From positions 6,180,001-6,244,000 of the forward strand of contig NC_081811.1 of the NCBI RefSeq assembly GCF_030704535.1: a stretch of DNA of 64,000 bases, given 5' to 3'. Below, one piece after another: positions 33,000 to 47,129 of this stretch. The position numbers and the translations under genes are program-made. Position 1 is the first letter of the stretch; each line of letters opens with the position of its first letter. This DNA comes from Vitis vinifera. Lineage: Eukaryota; Streptophyta; Magnoliopsida; Vitales; Vitaceae. The notes under the pieces were generated by a model. It was not told where the DNA came from. It saw only the letters and a program-made list of their open reading frames with translations, and searched no databases.

Positions 33000-35900
33000 G
33001 TATTTCTAATTTTTTTTTTTATTGGGATGCTTTGCATTTAGGATTTATTTATTGTGGGGATAATGTTTTGGAACCCAAGAGAAAACGGTGTCGTTTTGGG
33101 GTTGGCAGGAATCTGGGGAAGTGTCCTGTGGTGGCAATCGATTAGTTGAAAGGGCAAATACACGAAATCCAGGAAGCATAAGACTTGTTGCTCTTCCCTC
33201 TCTTTATTTATTTATTTTTTTACACAAGTAAACAAAATGTTTGCTCCATCACCACCTTTTTCCTTTATAATTATTTTTTAATTAATTGGTCCGTTTATTA
33301 GACACTCCTATTAATACATTTGACTTTAAAATAAATTATTTAATTTGATATTATTTACATCTATTGTATTATTAGATTTTGATTCTTCCATTTTATATGG
33401 TATTATGATTTATTTATATTTATATTTTAATTATCGTATGCCAAAAATCATTTTTTCATGTACAATGAATGATTTCATCAAAACAACAAAATTTAAAATT
33501 CTACCCATAGATTTCAAGTTCTTAATTCCTTTTATTAAAATAAAAAAAAATTAAAGTTCCCATATATTCGTAAGTTAAAAAGGGAGAGAAAAAGTGGAAA
33601 AGTGCATGATGGGCTTTCTTTTTTAATTCACTAGGACGTGCCATTCCACTTTAAATTTCCCTTTTCCAACTTACAAATTTGTAACCATTTTAAAACACAT
33701 TTAATCCAGAATTTAAAACACGTAAGCGAATACAAACCAGTTCCAAACCCCTAGAGTTTGGAAAAAGAAAAAATCCAAAAAAAAAAAAAAAAGAATATGT
33801 GTGGAGAAAGAAGGAATCACATGAATGGAGAAAAAATCTGAAAAAGAATAGTATAGAAGCCGACAGCTCTCTTACATGCTTTCACCAAACATATACATAA
33901 TAAACCCCGTACACTTGAAGTAACATGCCTAGCACTTGAAGAATTCATCATGGAGATGAGATGGTGGTGGGTCAAACATATGTGCTGGATCTCCTTACAG
34001 CCAAAAACAAATTCATCTCTCTCCCCTTTCTTTTTTCTTTTCATATATTTACAAATGAAACAAGCTGGTTGTTGTATGTGGTGGAATCCAAGCAAAAGGT
34101 CGAGAAGTGAAAACCCTACCTTTTTTTTTCCCTCTTGCATGGGCAGTTCCATTTTCATGAACCTAACATGTGGTTTGTTTCTCAAATGATTGAATGTCAA
34201 GACATCGATGTGATATTTCTTTCTTTCTAATCACATCATTTTACATGAATCCATTCATCGTTATCCATGAAACTTATTTTTTTTTTTTTTAATATAATCT
34301 AAGGACGATAAGTACCACGGTCCCGATCAAACATTAATTACCATTTTCCATTAAGATTAGCCACTAATACGATGATTAATTAGAACCCCATATCGATTTC
34401 ATGTTGAGCCCAATGTTTTACTTCTATATTAGTTCTTGAGTATTCATATAATTACTTTGATGACTAGGGTTAAACTTATGGTTGAGTTCTACCCGTCCAA
34501 AATTTTGTTATATTTAATTTTGTCATGTTTAAACCAAGGGCTACTTGCTTAAAATATTAATTAATGGACCACCCTCTTGTATAGGTGTTTATCCTATCTT
34601 CACACTTTGTTTAATCGCTGTTTCCTCATTATTAAAATTCACCAAGTAAGACTGGATTAAGATCAAAACACCCTTATTCACATTGAGTAGCCAATAATTG
34701 GTGATAATCCATTAAAAAATCTTGATAATATTTTTATTCAAAGTGTTTTATTTTAAATGATTTTTTAATTTTTTTGAAATATTTTTAAAATTTTGTAAAA
34801 CTTTTTATTCTTCTTTTGGAAACGTTTTTTTTTATTTTTTTTATTTTATACTAAATATGTTTTTTAAAATCATTGGCATACTCCTTCTAACTGTGAGTTC
34901 CAAGTGGGTGCTCATATTCAGTAATCTATCTTCTTAAACTTCCAAATTTTGTTAATAAGCACTATGGAAGACTCAACTTTTTGTGCAAAAGTATTAATTA
35001 AGTTCTTAGAACTTCTAAAGATTAATAAAAAGCCAATTTTAGGGGTGCCCAAAAAGGATCAACTCTCTGTGACCTAAAATATTTCTCTTCTGGCCATTAA
35101 ACTAAGGAACAGGCACAAAAACAATGCCTATGAAGCTAGATAATTTTGGATGGCTGACGAAACGGATGCTATGGAGAAGGAGGATGATGAAGCAGTGTTC
35201 AGGTGGGTTAAAAAGGGAAAAAAAGAAAAGAAAAACCCATTAAAAGTACCTTTGGAATGCAAAAAAGCCTGTCGACTAGGGGCATTTTATTTTTATAATA
35301 AAGTTTAAACAAAGTTTATGTAAATAAATTTAAGGTATGCTCTTTTTTATAAGATTAGTTGAACCCCTCCTACATTATTGTCTAGAGGAGATTATTTTAA
35401 TAATTCCATTAATTAACATGCCTTCCTGTCTCCAAAATCTCTCTTCCTTTTAATGCTCAAGTGGCCAACAATACACATGGCTGAAAACCATTCTCATGGT
35501 GGGATAATGGCTGCCAGGGTGGTCGATGCCATGCAATAACCCCTGTTGAGACGTCCGACCATGTCGACCAATACCTATCTATGGGTTAGCCTAGTCACCA
35601 TTTTATGTTTAGGCGGTGTTTGGCATTGTGATTTACATTTGTAATTTTTAGTAAGGTGATTTTGTCAGAAGATCTGCCTAGACAAGAAAAAAGTCGCAAT
35701 TGAATATGCTAACAACATATGAGTTTAGTATTCTTCATTTGAGCTCTTCTACATAAGCATCTCAAAAATGAGAGAGTTTTTTTTTTCCTCTTTTTCTTTT
35801 TCCCCTTCTTTGCATAAGTCATAGGCAGCTTAAGGCTTATAAAAAGTTAAGCCAAACGCAGCCTGAGGGCTTATCACTTCCATTATGGAATTATTAACCT

Positions 35901-37530
35901 TAAATAGAGTTATATGAGAGAGAGAGAGAGAGAGGGAGAGAATTGTGGTGTGGTGGGGGGCCGCCGGGTTGTGAAGTTGGGGGGTCATTATTAGGGTTGG
36001 AAGTGGGGCCTAAGTGCATATTTGGGCAAGGTCTACATGTTGGTGCCTATGTGTAACACAAGAAAGTGATTGAAAGTGATTAATGATTATATATAAGATT
36101 AGTTAATGATAATAATACAGTATTGCTCGACAAGTTGTGACCTCCAAGACTTAAACAAATCAACGACTAGAAAGGAGAAATCTCTCTCTCTCCCCCCTCT
36201 CTCTCTCTGCCTCTCTGTCTCTCTCTCTCTCTCGCATTCTCAATTGTGCTTCCCGTAGTCTAGTGTTCTATTCCAGTGTCACTATCTTTTGTTTCATTCA
36301 TTTTTAGAATATGCTTCTTTTCTTCTGTCTTGTTTGTTCCATTTCGAATTTTGATTATCTGTACACAAAAAGAGTATTATGGATCCCATAACCGCAGTCC
36401 ACTATTTCATGTTTAACCCCCCCTACAACATATTCGATCCATAAAGGGACTGATTGGATGATCATGGGTGTCTCTCATGTTTATCATAATATTTGTGCCT
36501 CATTTCCATCTAGTGGGGGCAAAACTTTGCCCTCAAAAAAGGGTTGTAGAGCAGGGCACTGATTCAAAGATATTATTGTTTTCTAAGAACCCAATAACTT
36601 CTTAGTTCTATTTTCAACCAATTTTGTAAGTTTTGGGGTTGATCATCTAGGACTTTTAGACTGAATTTGTCTATTTGTGGTCCATTTTAAATTCATTAAT
36701 ACATCGGAACCTGCCTTGGTTTTCACTCTTTTATGTCCTAATTGATGACTTGCTTACAGTCTACAGATATATGTGGTGGAATTTCTTGACTACTTGTCAA
36801 TTATAATTATATAGACTCCAATTTTTTTTATTTATTTATGGGTTTTCAGTATTTTTGTGAGTTCCAAGAATGTGTGTATAATTGATCTTTGTATTTCAAA
36901 AATCAATTTGGTCTCAAACTATTTGATGATATGTCAAGTTATTCTTACTGAAAACCTGAATTTTTTGTCTTATTGTTTCTTTTTCTTTTTTTGTAAGGAA
37001 ATAGGATTCAAACCATGATCATCCACCCCATTGTTCAAATAAGAAACCACACCACTACTTACTATTACATATGACGTTGAGAGATTACCATCTGATTGCA
37101 TAAGTTTGTTTTTTTCTTTCTTTCTTTCTTTCTTTCAAAATTTGACATGTCCTTCAACTTCATTGCAATTCAATTATTGGGTATGTTTGTTATATACCAA
37201 TTTTCATGAATGAATCCCCTCCTAGGGTCAATTACCAGTTAATCAAGCACTAAATGTAGTTGCAGTTATCACATATAAGGATCATGTAGATTCAAAAGAT
37301 GAGCAAGAATTGATCAATCATCAAGCATATAGAAATGGGTTGGTTTATGCTACCTGTTTTGTCGTTTAAGGATGTTGAACGGAATCTGAAATGGGAGTAT
37401 AAAAATTTAGGATAGGAGGTGAAAAGAGAGTATATTATATAGGAAAAACAATGAAATCTGTACCCCAATAAGGGAACCACATGTAATTAAGTATTCATTA
37501 TAATATGATCCACCTCCCTCCTCCCCCAGT
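33000..37530. other. Upstream intergenic DNA of LBD29
   Basis: No gene was recognised. It holds (GA)n at about 35916-35940, (CT)n at about 36181-36233 and (CTTT)n at about 37115-37136, amid AT-rich DNA. Confidence 0.5.
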
Positions 37531-37540
37531 GTTTATAAAC
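37531..37540 (+). promoter_or_regulatory. Candidate TATA box of LBD29
   Basis: GTTTATAAAC lies 75 bp before the chosen ATG. A start site ~30 bp downstream would exclude the ATG at 37541 but not the in-frame one at 37552. Confidence 0.35.
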
Positions 37541-37614
37541 ATGGTGATAATGTGCTTGGCAATGAGCTCAGAAGGCAGGTATACCACAAATCACCCTCCA
37601 AAAGGATTGTCAAG

Positions 37615-38417
37615 ATGACTGGTTCTGGTTCTCCTTGTGGAGCCTGCAAGTTTTTGAGGAGAAAATGTGTGAGGGGTTGTGTTTTTGCTCCTTATTTCTG
37701 CCATGAACAAGGCGCTGCCCACTTTGCTGCCATTCATAAGGTTTTTGGTGCAAGCAATGTGTCCAAACTCCTCGGTCACCTACCGGTGAGTGACAGGTGT
37801 GAAGCTGCGGTTACCATTGCTTATGAAGCTCAAGCCAGACTTCAAGATCCCATCTATGGATGTGTCTCACACATTTTTGCCCTCCAGCAGCAGGTTTACT
37901 ACACCTAAGAACATTGCACTGATTAAATTGCTAATAGAAACCCTAATTTCGTGTTAATTCTTGGTTTAACCGGAGTTTTTTGTTTTCGATTTTGCAGGTT
38001 GTTAATCTACAAGCACAGCTAGCTTCTCTGAAGGAGCAAGCATCTCAAAGCCTTTTCAATGGGTCCAGTGCTGGAAACCTCAATGAGAAATTCTTTGGGA
38101 AACTCCCTTCTTACCAGCAAGACTTTCAGAGTTGGTTTCAGTTGGAGAATTTGAACACAGTGCCACAGTTTGATCCAAACCTCGCCAGTAATTCGGAAAC
38201 CATGCCGTATTCCCAAAGTGGGTTCGTGGACCCTAGCCCTATGGAGAATTATAAAAATTCAATGTTCCCGGAGGAAAATGTCTCCTTCGCCAGTTTCGAA
38301 GAGGCTTCTCATTCCATGGCTTCTCTGGACATGCAAGGAAACAGAAGGAAATGGGCTTACCAAGATGATGCTGACGAACTCCAGTCAGTGGCCTTTGGCT
38401 ATATCCGGCATTCATGA
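37615..38417 (+). CDS. LBD29: LOB-domain transcription factor, LBD29-like
   Basis: Exons 37615-37893 and 37998-38417 (232 codons plus stop), with a 104-bp GT-AG intron directly after the LOB-domain CAGCAGCAG, the position conserved in this family. The LOB domain has the zinc-binding CX2CX6CX3C block ([15 protein letters not shown]), the GAS block ([17 protein letters not shown]) and the coiled coil after [14 protein letters not shown]. The sequence [20 protein letters not shown] and [18 protein letters not shown] favour the LBD29 type over LBD16/18. Members act in auxin-triggered lateral root initiation downstream of ARF7/19 in Arabidopsis. An in-frame ATG at 37552 would add 21 residues; 37615 ([11 protein letters not shown]) matches the family N-terminus. 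A polyadenylation-like AATAAA is at 38727. Confidence 0.92.
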
Positions 38418-38726
38418 GGGAAATTTGGAGCTGGAAACATATCATGGATCGGTGAAGACGATTTCGTCAATTTTGAATTGCTACTGCATATATACTCTTG
38501 AACATGAACTTTTGCTGCTCTAAAATAAGCTAGGAAACCTAGAATTATATGTTGATAGAATTGAAGGCCCTACAATATAATCTACCCTATGATTGTTTTT
38601 CTTATATCTTGTGTAACCTAGCTTGGAAATGGATAGAATAATAGTGTAATTCTCTGACAAAACCAGAGAAAATCGGGTTTTGTTTTTGAGTTAATTAGCT
38701 TTGTTTAGTGTCCAAGTTTTTGACCT

Positions 38727-38732
38727 AATAAA
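38727..38732 (+). terminator. Candidate poly(A) signal of LBD29
   Basis: AATAAA about 310 bp after the stop codon. There is no transcript evidence. Confidence 0.4.
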
Positions 38733-38739
38733 GACTCTT

Positions 38740-41700
38740 TAGGCACCTAGTTTGCTTTTATTCCAAACTTTCCCTTCATATGCTTGTGTCAGAGGAAAAT
38801 ATTTCCCATCTTCCAAGTGGGGTTTTGCCCTAAAACCGCAGCAGTGAAAATTCTACCGACAATTAATTAAACCCATCATTAGACACTTAATCTAGCCAAG
38901 TAAATCTTCATGATTTTGGCTGAGTAATCTCAATACTCTCTACCTCTTCTTGTATCTTCAAGAAAATGAGTAAGATATATACTAGGGCATGGAGATCTCT
39001 CTCTCTCTCTCCCTCTCTCTCTCTCTGTCTCTATATTTCTTTACCCTATTGGTGCAACTTGTTTCTCAATCTGACCTTCTAGTGGAGGAAGTGTCAGTAT
39101 GTTCTCACGGAAGAAGTTCTGCCATTTTCACAGCTTTTGCTTCTTGTCTAGGATCACTACTAATATTTTAAGGTCACTGTGTAGATACTAGTACTACTCC
39201 ATGGGTAGTTTAAGCTATAGATGATGATCAGATTTGGGTACATTTAAGTTTAAGAAAGCGAACATCTGCAGTGTTGTCTCACGTTTGAATCATTAACATG
39301 AGTAGTTTGTACCCCATTATCAAGGAAGCCTACGATCCCGAGGAGACTAAAATATCCCTTCCTCCATTTTTTAGGGCAAACCTAACTTCATTCTTCATCC
39401 ATGCACCCTGCTACTTTTTCCTTAGCTCTTGATTGCTTGAAAATATGTATTTACGAGGATTGAGCTCACAGATCCCGAGAAGGAAAGCTTCAAAAAACAA
39501 AGTGTTTCTACTTCCTAAAGATTCTGAAATTTAAACTTCCATACCTTATATCAGTTCTTCTCTAGATTTATTGATCTTCTGTTAGGTACTTGAGGCTGAA
39601 TATTAATTAGCCCTAGCTGGAAATTTTTTTAACTATGTAGAGCAGCTTACTGGTAGGGATTTAAGTTTCCTTTTCATCCAGATTCAATGCTATGATCACT
39701 GTCAATCCAACAATAGGTTGCCAGAATCAATGAGGAAATGCTCTTCAAGAACTTTCAGTCAGATGCATAAAACTTCTAGTACTGTAGACACCTTTGGTTG
39801 AGCTGCATTCTTCTAAGGCATCATATGCAAATGATTGTTGTTGATTTGTGAGGAAAATGATTTCATTCTAATATTTGACGTAAGTGATGAATAAAACCAC
39901 TTGGTTTGGTACTGTTTTTGCTTCAAGGAACATGACTAAATCTTGTTTTGATTAACCAGAATCTTGAATCTCCACTTAACTTTATGGGTGAGTTTGAAGT
40001 AGTACTCAACTTCAGTCTTGTAACGCATCTAGCTGCTTCTTGTTCTACCACTTCGAAAACTTGTATGAAGTCTCCTTAAAAGTTTTGGGGAAACCCACTT
40101 CTGGGTTGAGCTTTTACACAACAGAGATGCAAGATTTTGAAGTTAGCTTCATTTTTCATGACACTTCTTATCATTTTGACAGGGCTGCCAACATGCATTT
40201 GTTTCACTTAAACCAGGTGACATCTTAATACTAATTGTTATGTTTCTCAGCAGTCACTGTGGATTTACCATAGTTTGGTTGGGATTGTGAGTCATTTTAT
40301 GTGGCTGTGTTTTTTTGCTCCTATGCTGCATATATCCCCATGCCATGTCGCATACTTCAAAAGTTTCAACTATTAGAAAAGAGAGAGAAAGAGAGAGAGA
40401 GGGAGAGGGCATGTGAACCCCAGTCAGTGAGACATAATGAAGAAAACAATAAAGAAAATCTTCCCTACTTGAGTATTCATTTTCCAAAAGTATAGCAGAT
40501 AAAACTTCTAGGGTTTATGAATATATGTGTTTGTGTACATGCCCAGACTGCACATTGAATGCTTGTCTGTGTATGCTGAATTTTCATGAGCTTAGCTGCA
40601 TGTACAAGTTCTTATCCTCTCCCATTCCACCCTTCATTCTCAAAACCATATTTGTCAAATGAACTAGTGCATTTTTTGAATCCACTGCCTTCATTTTTTA
40701 AGTCAAGTCAATCTTGTTTCTCATAGAATTTGCACACTTTTGTAAGAGAAATGTCACCTCATTTTGAGATTGAGCTAAATTAATGATTGTATTTAAAAAA
40801 AATAAAAATCTTCCCGGGTATCAAGTCGATCTATAAAAGATATAATATAGGTTGTTGAAAATATATGATAAAATTTAGACTATTACATAATAGTACAAAT
40901 AAATGGAATTAGATACCAACATGTGATACAAAGTATAAAAGAATGATATCAAAACATTAAATAATGGACCTAAATTTTGATATAAAACAATAAAATTTAA
41001 AATATATACGTGTCATGGTTTTTTTTTTGTTTTTTTGTTAGGTTTGTATTTTGGAACTCTACTTTTTTAAATTTTCTCTTTAATTTCTTTTTATTCCTGA
41101 AAAAACTAGAAAGTACTTGATGCTAAATCCATTTAAGGGGCCCAACGGAATAAAATAATACCATGCTTGTCAGGCCCAGCTTTGCTACCACCAAGTCGGT
41201 CCATTTATAGGCAAATGGTCTTGGCCCACGTGGTCATTTCTGGTCCATGTGGGATTCCTGAGAGAATTGAAGAAGAAATGAAATTACAGACAATAAAGCC
41301 GCATGCCCGATGGAGAAATTAATAACGTACCTAACCACGAATGGAGCATAAATTGGGGCAGGAAAGTGGTCGCTGTAGTGGTGCCCTTTTGTTAGTAGAA
41401 AACCCAAATGGGAGGCCACATATGACCTACTCAGGTCTCCTCTTCCCCAAACTCCTGTCACATCTAGCCCTAAGCAAACAAACATTCCATCCATTCCTCA
41501 TGTGTTTTTCCTTCCCTCTTCCACACAAATCTACACATCCATGCTAGATTAAAGGGATTGATTTTGGAAATTATTAGGGCAGCGAATATTGATATAGTTA
41601 GAATTCGACACATTTTTCATTGATTGGTTAATCGTCTTTAGATTAAATTTACATTTTTTTTTATCGATTTATATGACACGAATTCACCTGCATAATAATC

Positions 41701-44700
41701 ATATTGATTAACATATTTATAAATACAATCCATTAAATCTTATTCGATTAGTTTAAAAGATTAATTGAATTACAAATATGTCAGGTTAAAAAGTTAAACA
41801 TATTAATTTAAATAAAACCTAATTCAATTCTATTATTACACGGGTTGTACGATATACTATTTATTCAATAATTAAATGGTAATTGAGTAGATATCGTGTT
41901 TGAATTAATCCACTTGACTAGAAAATACTATCCTTCAAAATTATACGTCTATTATCTTTTATCTTTCTAAAAATCGATATAAATAAATCTTAGGAGCTTT
42001 TGTACATATGAATTCAACCTTGACAATCTATAAATATTTCCTTTTTATATACATCAAAATATTGTGTGATGTTAGCATCGGAGATTTGTTGTATCAACTA
42101 ACAAGTTGCAAAAATAGTAATGACAATTTTTTTGACATGTCATCCAAAATAAATATTGAGACACTGTACACATCAGGACATTGCCCACATCATCGCATTT
42201 TAAAATATTCTTTTTACAGGCTGTCGCAGCCGAAATTTATTCAGTTTTATCACAAAATACAAAATCAAAAATAATTTTAAAAGAGGCAGCTGTTACTCGT
42301 AAGGACAAAACATGCTGTCTAATTCATACCACAGATGGACGGACGAGATTAAACCTGGGTGTGCAAATTCAACGGTCAAATCTTGTTAGAGTTGCAACCC
42401 CACTATGAGACGTATGCCAGACTCTTCTTGCTTTTTATAATGCTTTACTTCCACCATTTGACTTCTTTGTTTTAACCTAACAAAAAAAAAAAAATTATAT
42501 TACAAACCAAAGCACGTGGCAATTTTTGTTTTAATTAAAAGTCATTATTAAAAATCAAATTTAAAGAAAAATTTGAATTTTTTCTTCAATTTGAAAAATA
42601 TTTAACTTTTATTTTCTTCAATTTAAAAAATAGCAAAAAAAAAAAATTATGATAGTTTTTTAAAACTATTTTTTATTGTTTTATAAAACAAAAGTCTATT
42701 TAGAAACATAATTATTTTTAATTTATTTTAGATATTTTTAAAATATATTTTAAAAATAATTTTATATTTAATGTTTTATTTTTAATCATCTATATAATTA
42801 CTTTTTAAAATAATCCTTAAAAAATAAGTGATATCAATAAAAGATAGTATATGAAAACACTTGATTTTTTGTTTTTAAAAAAGGAAAATTAAAAATAGTT
42901 TTTTAATTTTTAAATGTGTTTTTTTTTTATTAACAAAAAACTGTTCTCGAAAATATTTTTAACTTAAGAAAAAATCATCCAAATGTTTTTATAGTTATAT
43001 TAGACTCATAATTAATATATAAATAGAGGATAAATTTTAAAAAATACAAATTCTATCAAAATATGGTTCAAAAAATGGATATTTCTTGAGTATAATCTCT
43101 TTTTAAACCAACATATTCTATTTTCTTATATAGGAGAAGGGAACACAATAACAATCCATCTTCTTGCAAGGTTACCTAACTTTTCTAGAAAGATTGTTAC
43201 TATAATTCTACTATAAATGATTAAATTTTGAAAGTCAAGATCAATTTCAAAAAATCATCATCTAAAAAGAAAAAAAAGCAATGCTTTTACTATTTGTAAT
43301 TAGATTATATATTTTAATAATCAGATAGATAAGATTAGTTTCATTTATCTCTTTTAAAGTTGATTAAATATATCTAATTCTAATTAATTTAAAATTTCAT
43401 TAAATATCTCTTCTGTTCTTTTCATTTAAACCATGTTGGGTTTTCGAAAAATGATTTTCTCATATTTAGTTTTACTATGAAAAATATGGAAGAAAGTTAA
43501 ATATAATTAAAATTATTAAAATATATATATTTAAAATTTATTTAATCTTATATAAAGTTAAAAAATGAAAAAAAATGTTTAAAATAGTATATTAAAATAA
43601 TTGATTAACTTTAAATCCATTTTTTATTTTCCTTCAAATTTTTCGGGAATAAAATATAATCTTATTATTTTCACTCATTTTCCCTTTTACTTAAAATAAG
43701 AGAAATATTTAACAAAAATTTTAATCAATAAAAATAATTTATATTTAATCTAATCTTGAGACAATATAAATGAAATTAAATTGATATAAAAATAAAGTTA
43801 AAAAGATGAATCTTATGCTTTTTGTCATTTTTTTTTTCTTCTTTTAATCATTATTCTCTCCCAATGTTTATTAATGACCAAAAATGAACTTTACACTTGG
43901 AAATTGGAATACATAAATTTTAATAATTACATATTGAATATAACACAAACACTTGCCATGAAAGAACATGCATGAACAAGACAGTGTAGAAAGAGAAGAT
44001 TGGGGAGAAAAAGAGAACAAGAAAACAAAGTGTTGGTCACATCTCCAACAGACATAGCATGCAATCCCCCTCCTTTAAGAGGAAGAGTGGCACAAGGCAA
44101 ATGCCCTTCTTTCTCTCTTTTGAGTTCCTTTTTCTTTTCTTTTCTTTCCCTTTTATTTTTTTTTTATTTTTATTTTTTTTGGCTTTCATGCTTACATTTC
44201 TCTTTTAATGCCAAAAAGTTCACTATTTCTAATTTTTGTCCTTTTTTTCTTGTTTGTTATTTCACTTTTTGGGAGACCTTTATTTTTCCCCTTCAACTCA
44301 CATTCAACTCATATCATTATCAACTCATTTAATTAAATAATTAAGAATAGGGTCATTGAATAATTACTTGCTTAAGTGCAATTCATGGAGTCAATTGTGG
44401 GAATGCTCATAATGGATTCTTTCCAGACTTTTTTAATATGTGTTTGTTCTTTCTTATTGTTTATTGCTACAAAAAAAGTCACTAGCGTGCGGCTTCATTA
44501 GATTAGTCCTAATATTGTTTTTAATACCATAGCCAAAGAATCATAAATGAGGCTTGACTACCATTATTTAATCTTTTTTTTTTAAATTTTAAATATTCTT
44601 CCTAAGTGTTATTCATGTCACACCCAAATAAAATTTAGATACTATTGGTGAAATAATTATCATAAGGGTTCAATAGAATAATGAAAACCCAATTTGAACT

Positions 44701-46313
44701 TATTCTTATCCCCTAAAGTAATCTACATATATTGTATGATTATTATATGTGAAGCAACTTGATTGTTTTAATGTTTTTAGACTATAGTATTTTTATTAAA
44801 AACATGTTTAGAGAATATCGACTAATGTTGGAAAATGATGAAAAAAATAAAGACAATTGCTTTTTTATAACAAAAATTTATTAAGGCCATGTTTGGATGC
44901 ATTTCTTGTTTTTTCTGCTTTTGAAAGCAAAAAATGGACAATATATACAAACAACACCTTAACAATTGTTTAAGCGATTTTTTAATTTTTTAATTTTTTT
45001 TTCAAATCTAAAGAGCCAATTGAGATGATTTTCTAGAGAATCATTTAGTGGGTGATCATTTTTTTTATCATATAATACATTACCAAGAACGCTACTTTAA
45101 TTTATATCTAATCACGATGCAATTCTCTGTATAAGCATTTATAATGAAATCATTATCAAATGACTTAAAAACGTTTTAGTTAGAATTATTTTTCTTAAAC
45201 TTTATTAGACACAAGTTTTACGAAAAAAGAAAAAGCTACCTCTAAATATTTTTAATATTATTAAAAAAAAGTTGGATCATATTATAAAGGGGGATTCTTC
45301 CACTCAAAGCAACCTCTCATTCTCATTATAAATTGCATAATCTTAAGATTTTATATTATAAATTTGGAGATCAATTTTAATATTTGATGATCAACCCATT
45401 TGTGTGAAATATAAAAGAGTACCATGTTTAGAAAAGTATAGGCAAGAGGATTTTATTCTCTGACAATGTGATGCATCTCTTGTTAAACAAATGAAAGGAA
45501 AAAAATGCAAGCAACCAATTGCAGAAAGGTATTGGGCTATTGGGTAATTGGCATAGCATTATGTATGATTTGGATAACCAAAAAGATTTTGCTTGTTAAA
45601 TAGGTTTTTGGCATTAGAAGTTGCCAAAGCTACTAGCTCATGATGTAGGCCTATGCATTCAATCAAGGAGACATTTTGTCCATTCATTTGCATACAAGCC
45701 CATATGGAGCCCTTATTAAAATTTCAAAAAAAGGGTACTAATGTTGTTAGGTAAACCTACTTCATAGAACATATGCCCTAGACAAGTGGGTCCTTTTGGT
45801 ACCCCTCTCAAGGGTGTATGTGCCTTTAAACTACAATGATAGCATTCACCTCTTCTCTAATCCCCATTTAGTGAGATTAGGAATTTTTTTCAACCATACA
45901 CATCGTTTTACCCTTCAGGGGACTTGAGGCCACCAACCCTTTAAAGAAAAGAAAAATTAATTACTCACATAATTAAAATTTTCCCACATGGGAAAGGACA
46001 GTGGTGGGTTCAAGTGTGTGTAATTTTTTTAACATGAAAGTGACCCACATTCCAAGGGTGCTCTTTTGAAATGTCAAAAGGGGTTATCTCTATTATTATT
46101 ATTATAATTATAATTATCATCATTGTTGATGTTGTATATTGTTGGTGCAATTCAGCTCAAGATTGAAACGAAGGGAAAATGCCTAACATGGGCTTAGAAA
46201 ATTAGACTAAAGTTTCCCAGATACTCTCTCTATTTACATATACCATTTGGGCATGGACCAAATTCATCTAAAGAGATGAGAAAAAGAAAGGAGGAACATG
46301 AGGAAGAAGACCA
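38740..46313. other. Intergenic DNA between the two LBD genes
   Basis: No gene was recognised in 7.5 kb. It contains (CT)n at about 38995-39027, (GA)n at about 40380-40402, a decayed fold-back MITE at 42645-42990 and long A/T-rich tracts. Short frames such as 44000-44332 have no recognisable domain. Confidence 0.5.
42645..42990. mobile_element. Decayed relative of the 29.4-kb MITE
   Basis: It shares the series AGTTTTTTAAAACTATTTTT, TTGTTTTATAAAACAAAAG, TTAAAATATATTTTAAAAATAA and TTTTTAATCATCTATATAATTA with 29400-29600 in the same order. The ends are eroded. Confidence 0.45.
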
Positions 46314-47123
46314 TCAGTTTCTCATCATTCTGAGGGCCAGTTCTTGAAGCTCACCCAGGTCATTGTGGGGTGGCCTTTTCCTAGAGCAAGTTTGGAATGA
46401 AAATTCATCTCTACTTTGGATATCTTGCATTGTCATTCCATCACTGTTGTGATCAATCAATTCCAGTGAGCACTGCGGCGATACTGAGTTCATGTAACCT
46501 GGAAAATTCTGAAAGGAAGGCGCTCCTGAAACATTTCCCTGCCATTGATTCTCTAAATTCCCCGTGTTGTTGGCCAGTTGAGCCTTCAGCTGCATCAGCT
46601 GAGCTTGCAAGCATGCTACCTGTTGAAGAGAAAAACACATACAGAAAAAAAAAAGGTCTGTTATATGGATGGAAGAATCACAAAAGAAAAAAAAAAGAAA
46701 GTTTTATATATATTTTTTTCATGTAAAAAATATATATGCCCATAAGGGGAAATTTTAATAGGATAGTGGTGTGGAAGTGGGGTGAGTGAAAGAAATGGAT
46801 ATTGAATGTAGAAGAGGGGGGTGAAAGAAGATGAGGGGTACCTGCTGCTGCAAGGCGAAGATGTGGGCGACGCAGCCATAGACGGGATCTCTAATCCGGG
46901 CTTGAGCTTCATAAGCGATGGTGACGACGGCCTCACAGCGATCAGCCACCGGCACATGCAACAACAGCTTGGACACATTGCTGGCACCAAACACCTTGTG
47001 AATTGCGGCAAACCGAGCCGGGCCTTGCTCCGAGCAGAAATAAGGCGCAAAAACGCAGTCAGCTGCACACTTCCTCCGCAGGAACTTGCATGCACCACAA
47101 GGGGAGCCACTTGCAGAGGCCAT
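46314..47123 (-). CDS. LBD16: LOB-domain transcription factor, LBD16-like
   Basis: Minus-strand exons 47123-46842 (94 codons) and 46619-46314 (101 codons plus stop) are joined by a 222-bp GT-AG intron after CAGCAGCAG; total 195 residues. The LOB domain shows [54 protein letters not shown] and the coiled coil ending in [13 protein letters not shown]. The tail begins [16 protein letters not shown]. The [17 protein letters not shown] type groups with LBD16/LBD18-like class IA proteins, which promote lateral root initiation and callus formation in Arabidopsis. It is short compared with Arabidopsis LBD16 (~245 residues), the difference being in the variable tail. A (GA)n leader sits just upstream at 47139-47159. 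The exact paralogue is inferred. Confidence 0.9.
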
Positions 47124-47129
47124 GATAAA

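Noticed and set aside
36181..36233. TGTCTC auxin-response-like motif upstream of LBD29
   Set aside because: It lies within a CT-repeat tract where such hexamers arise by chance. I would not call it an AuxRE without binding data.
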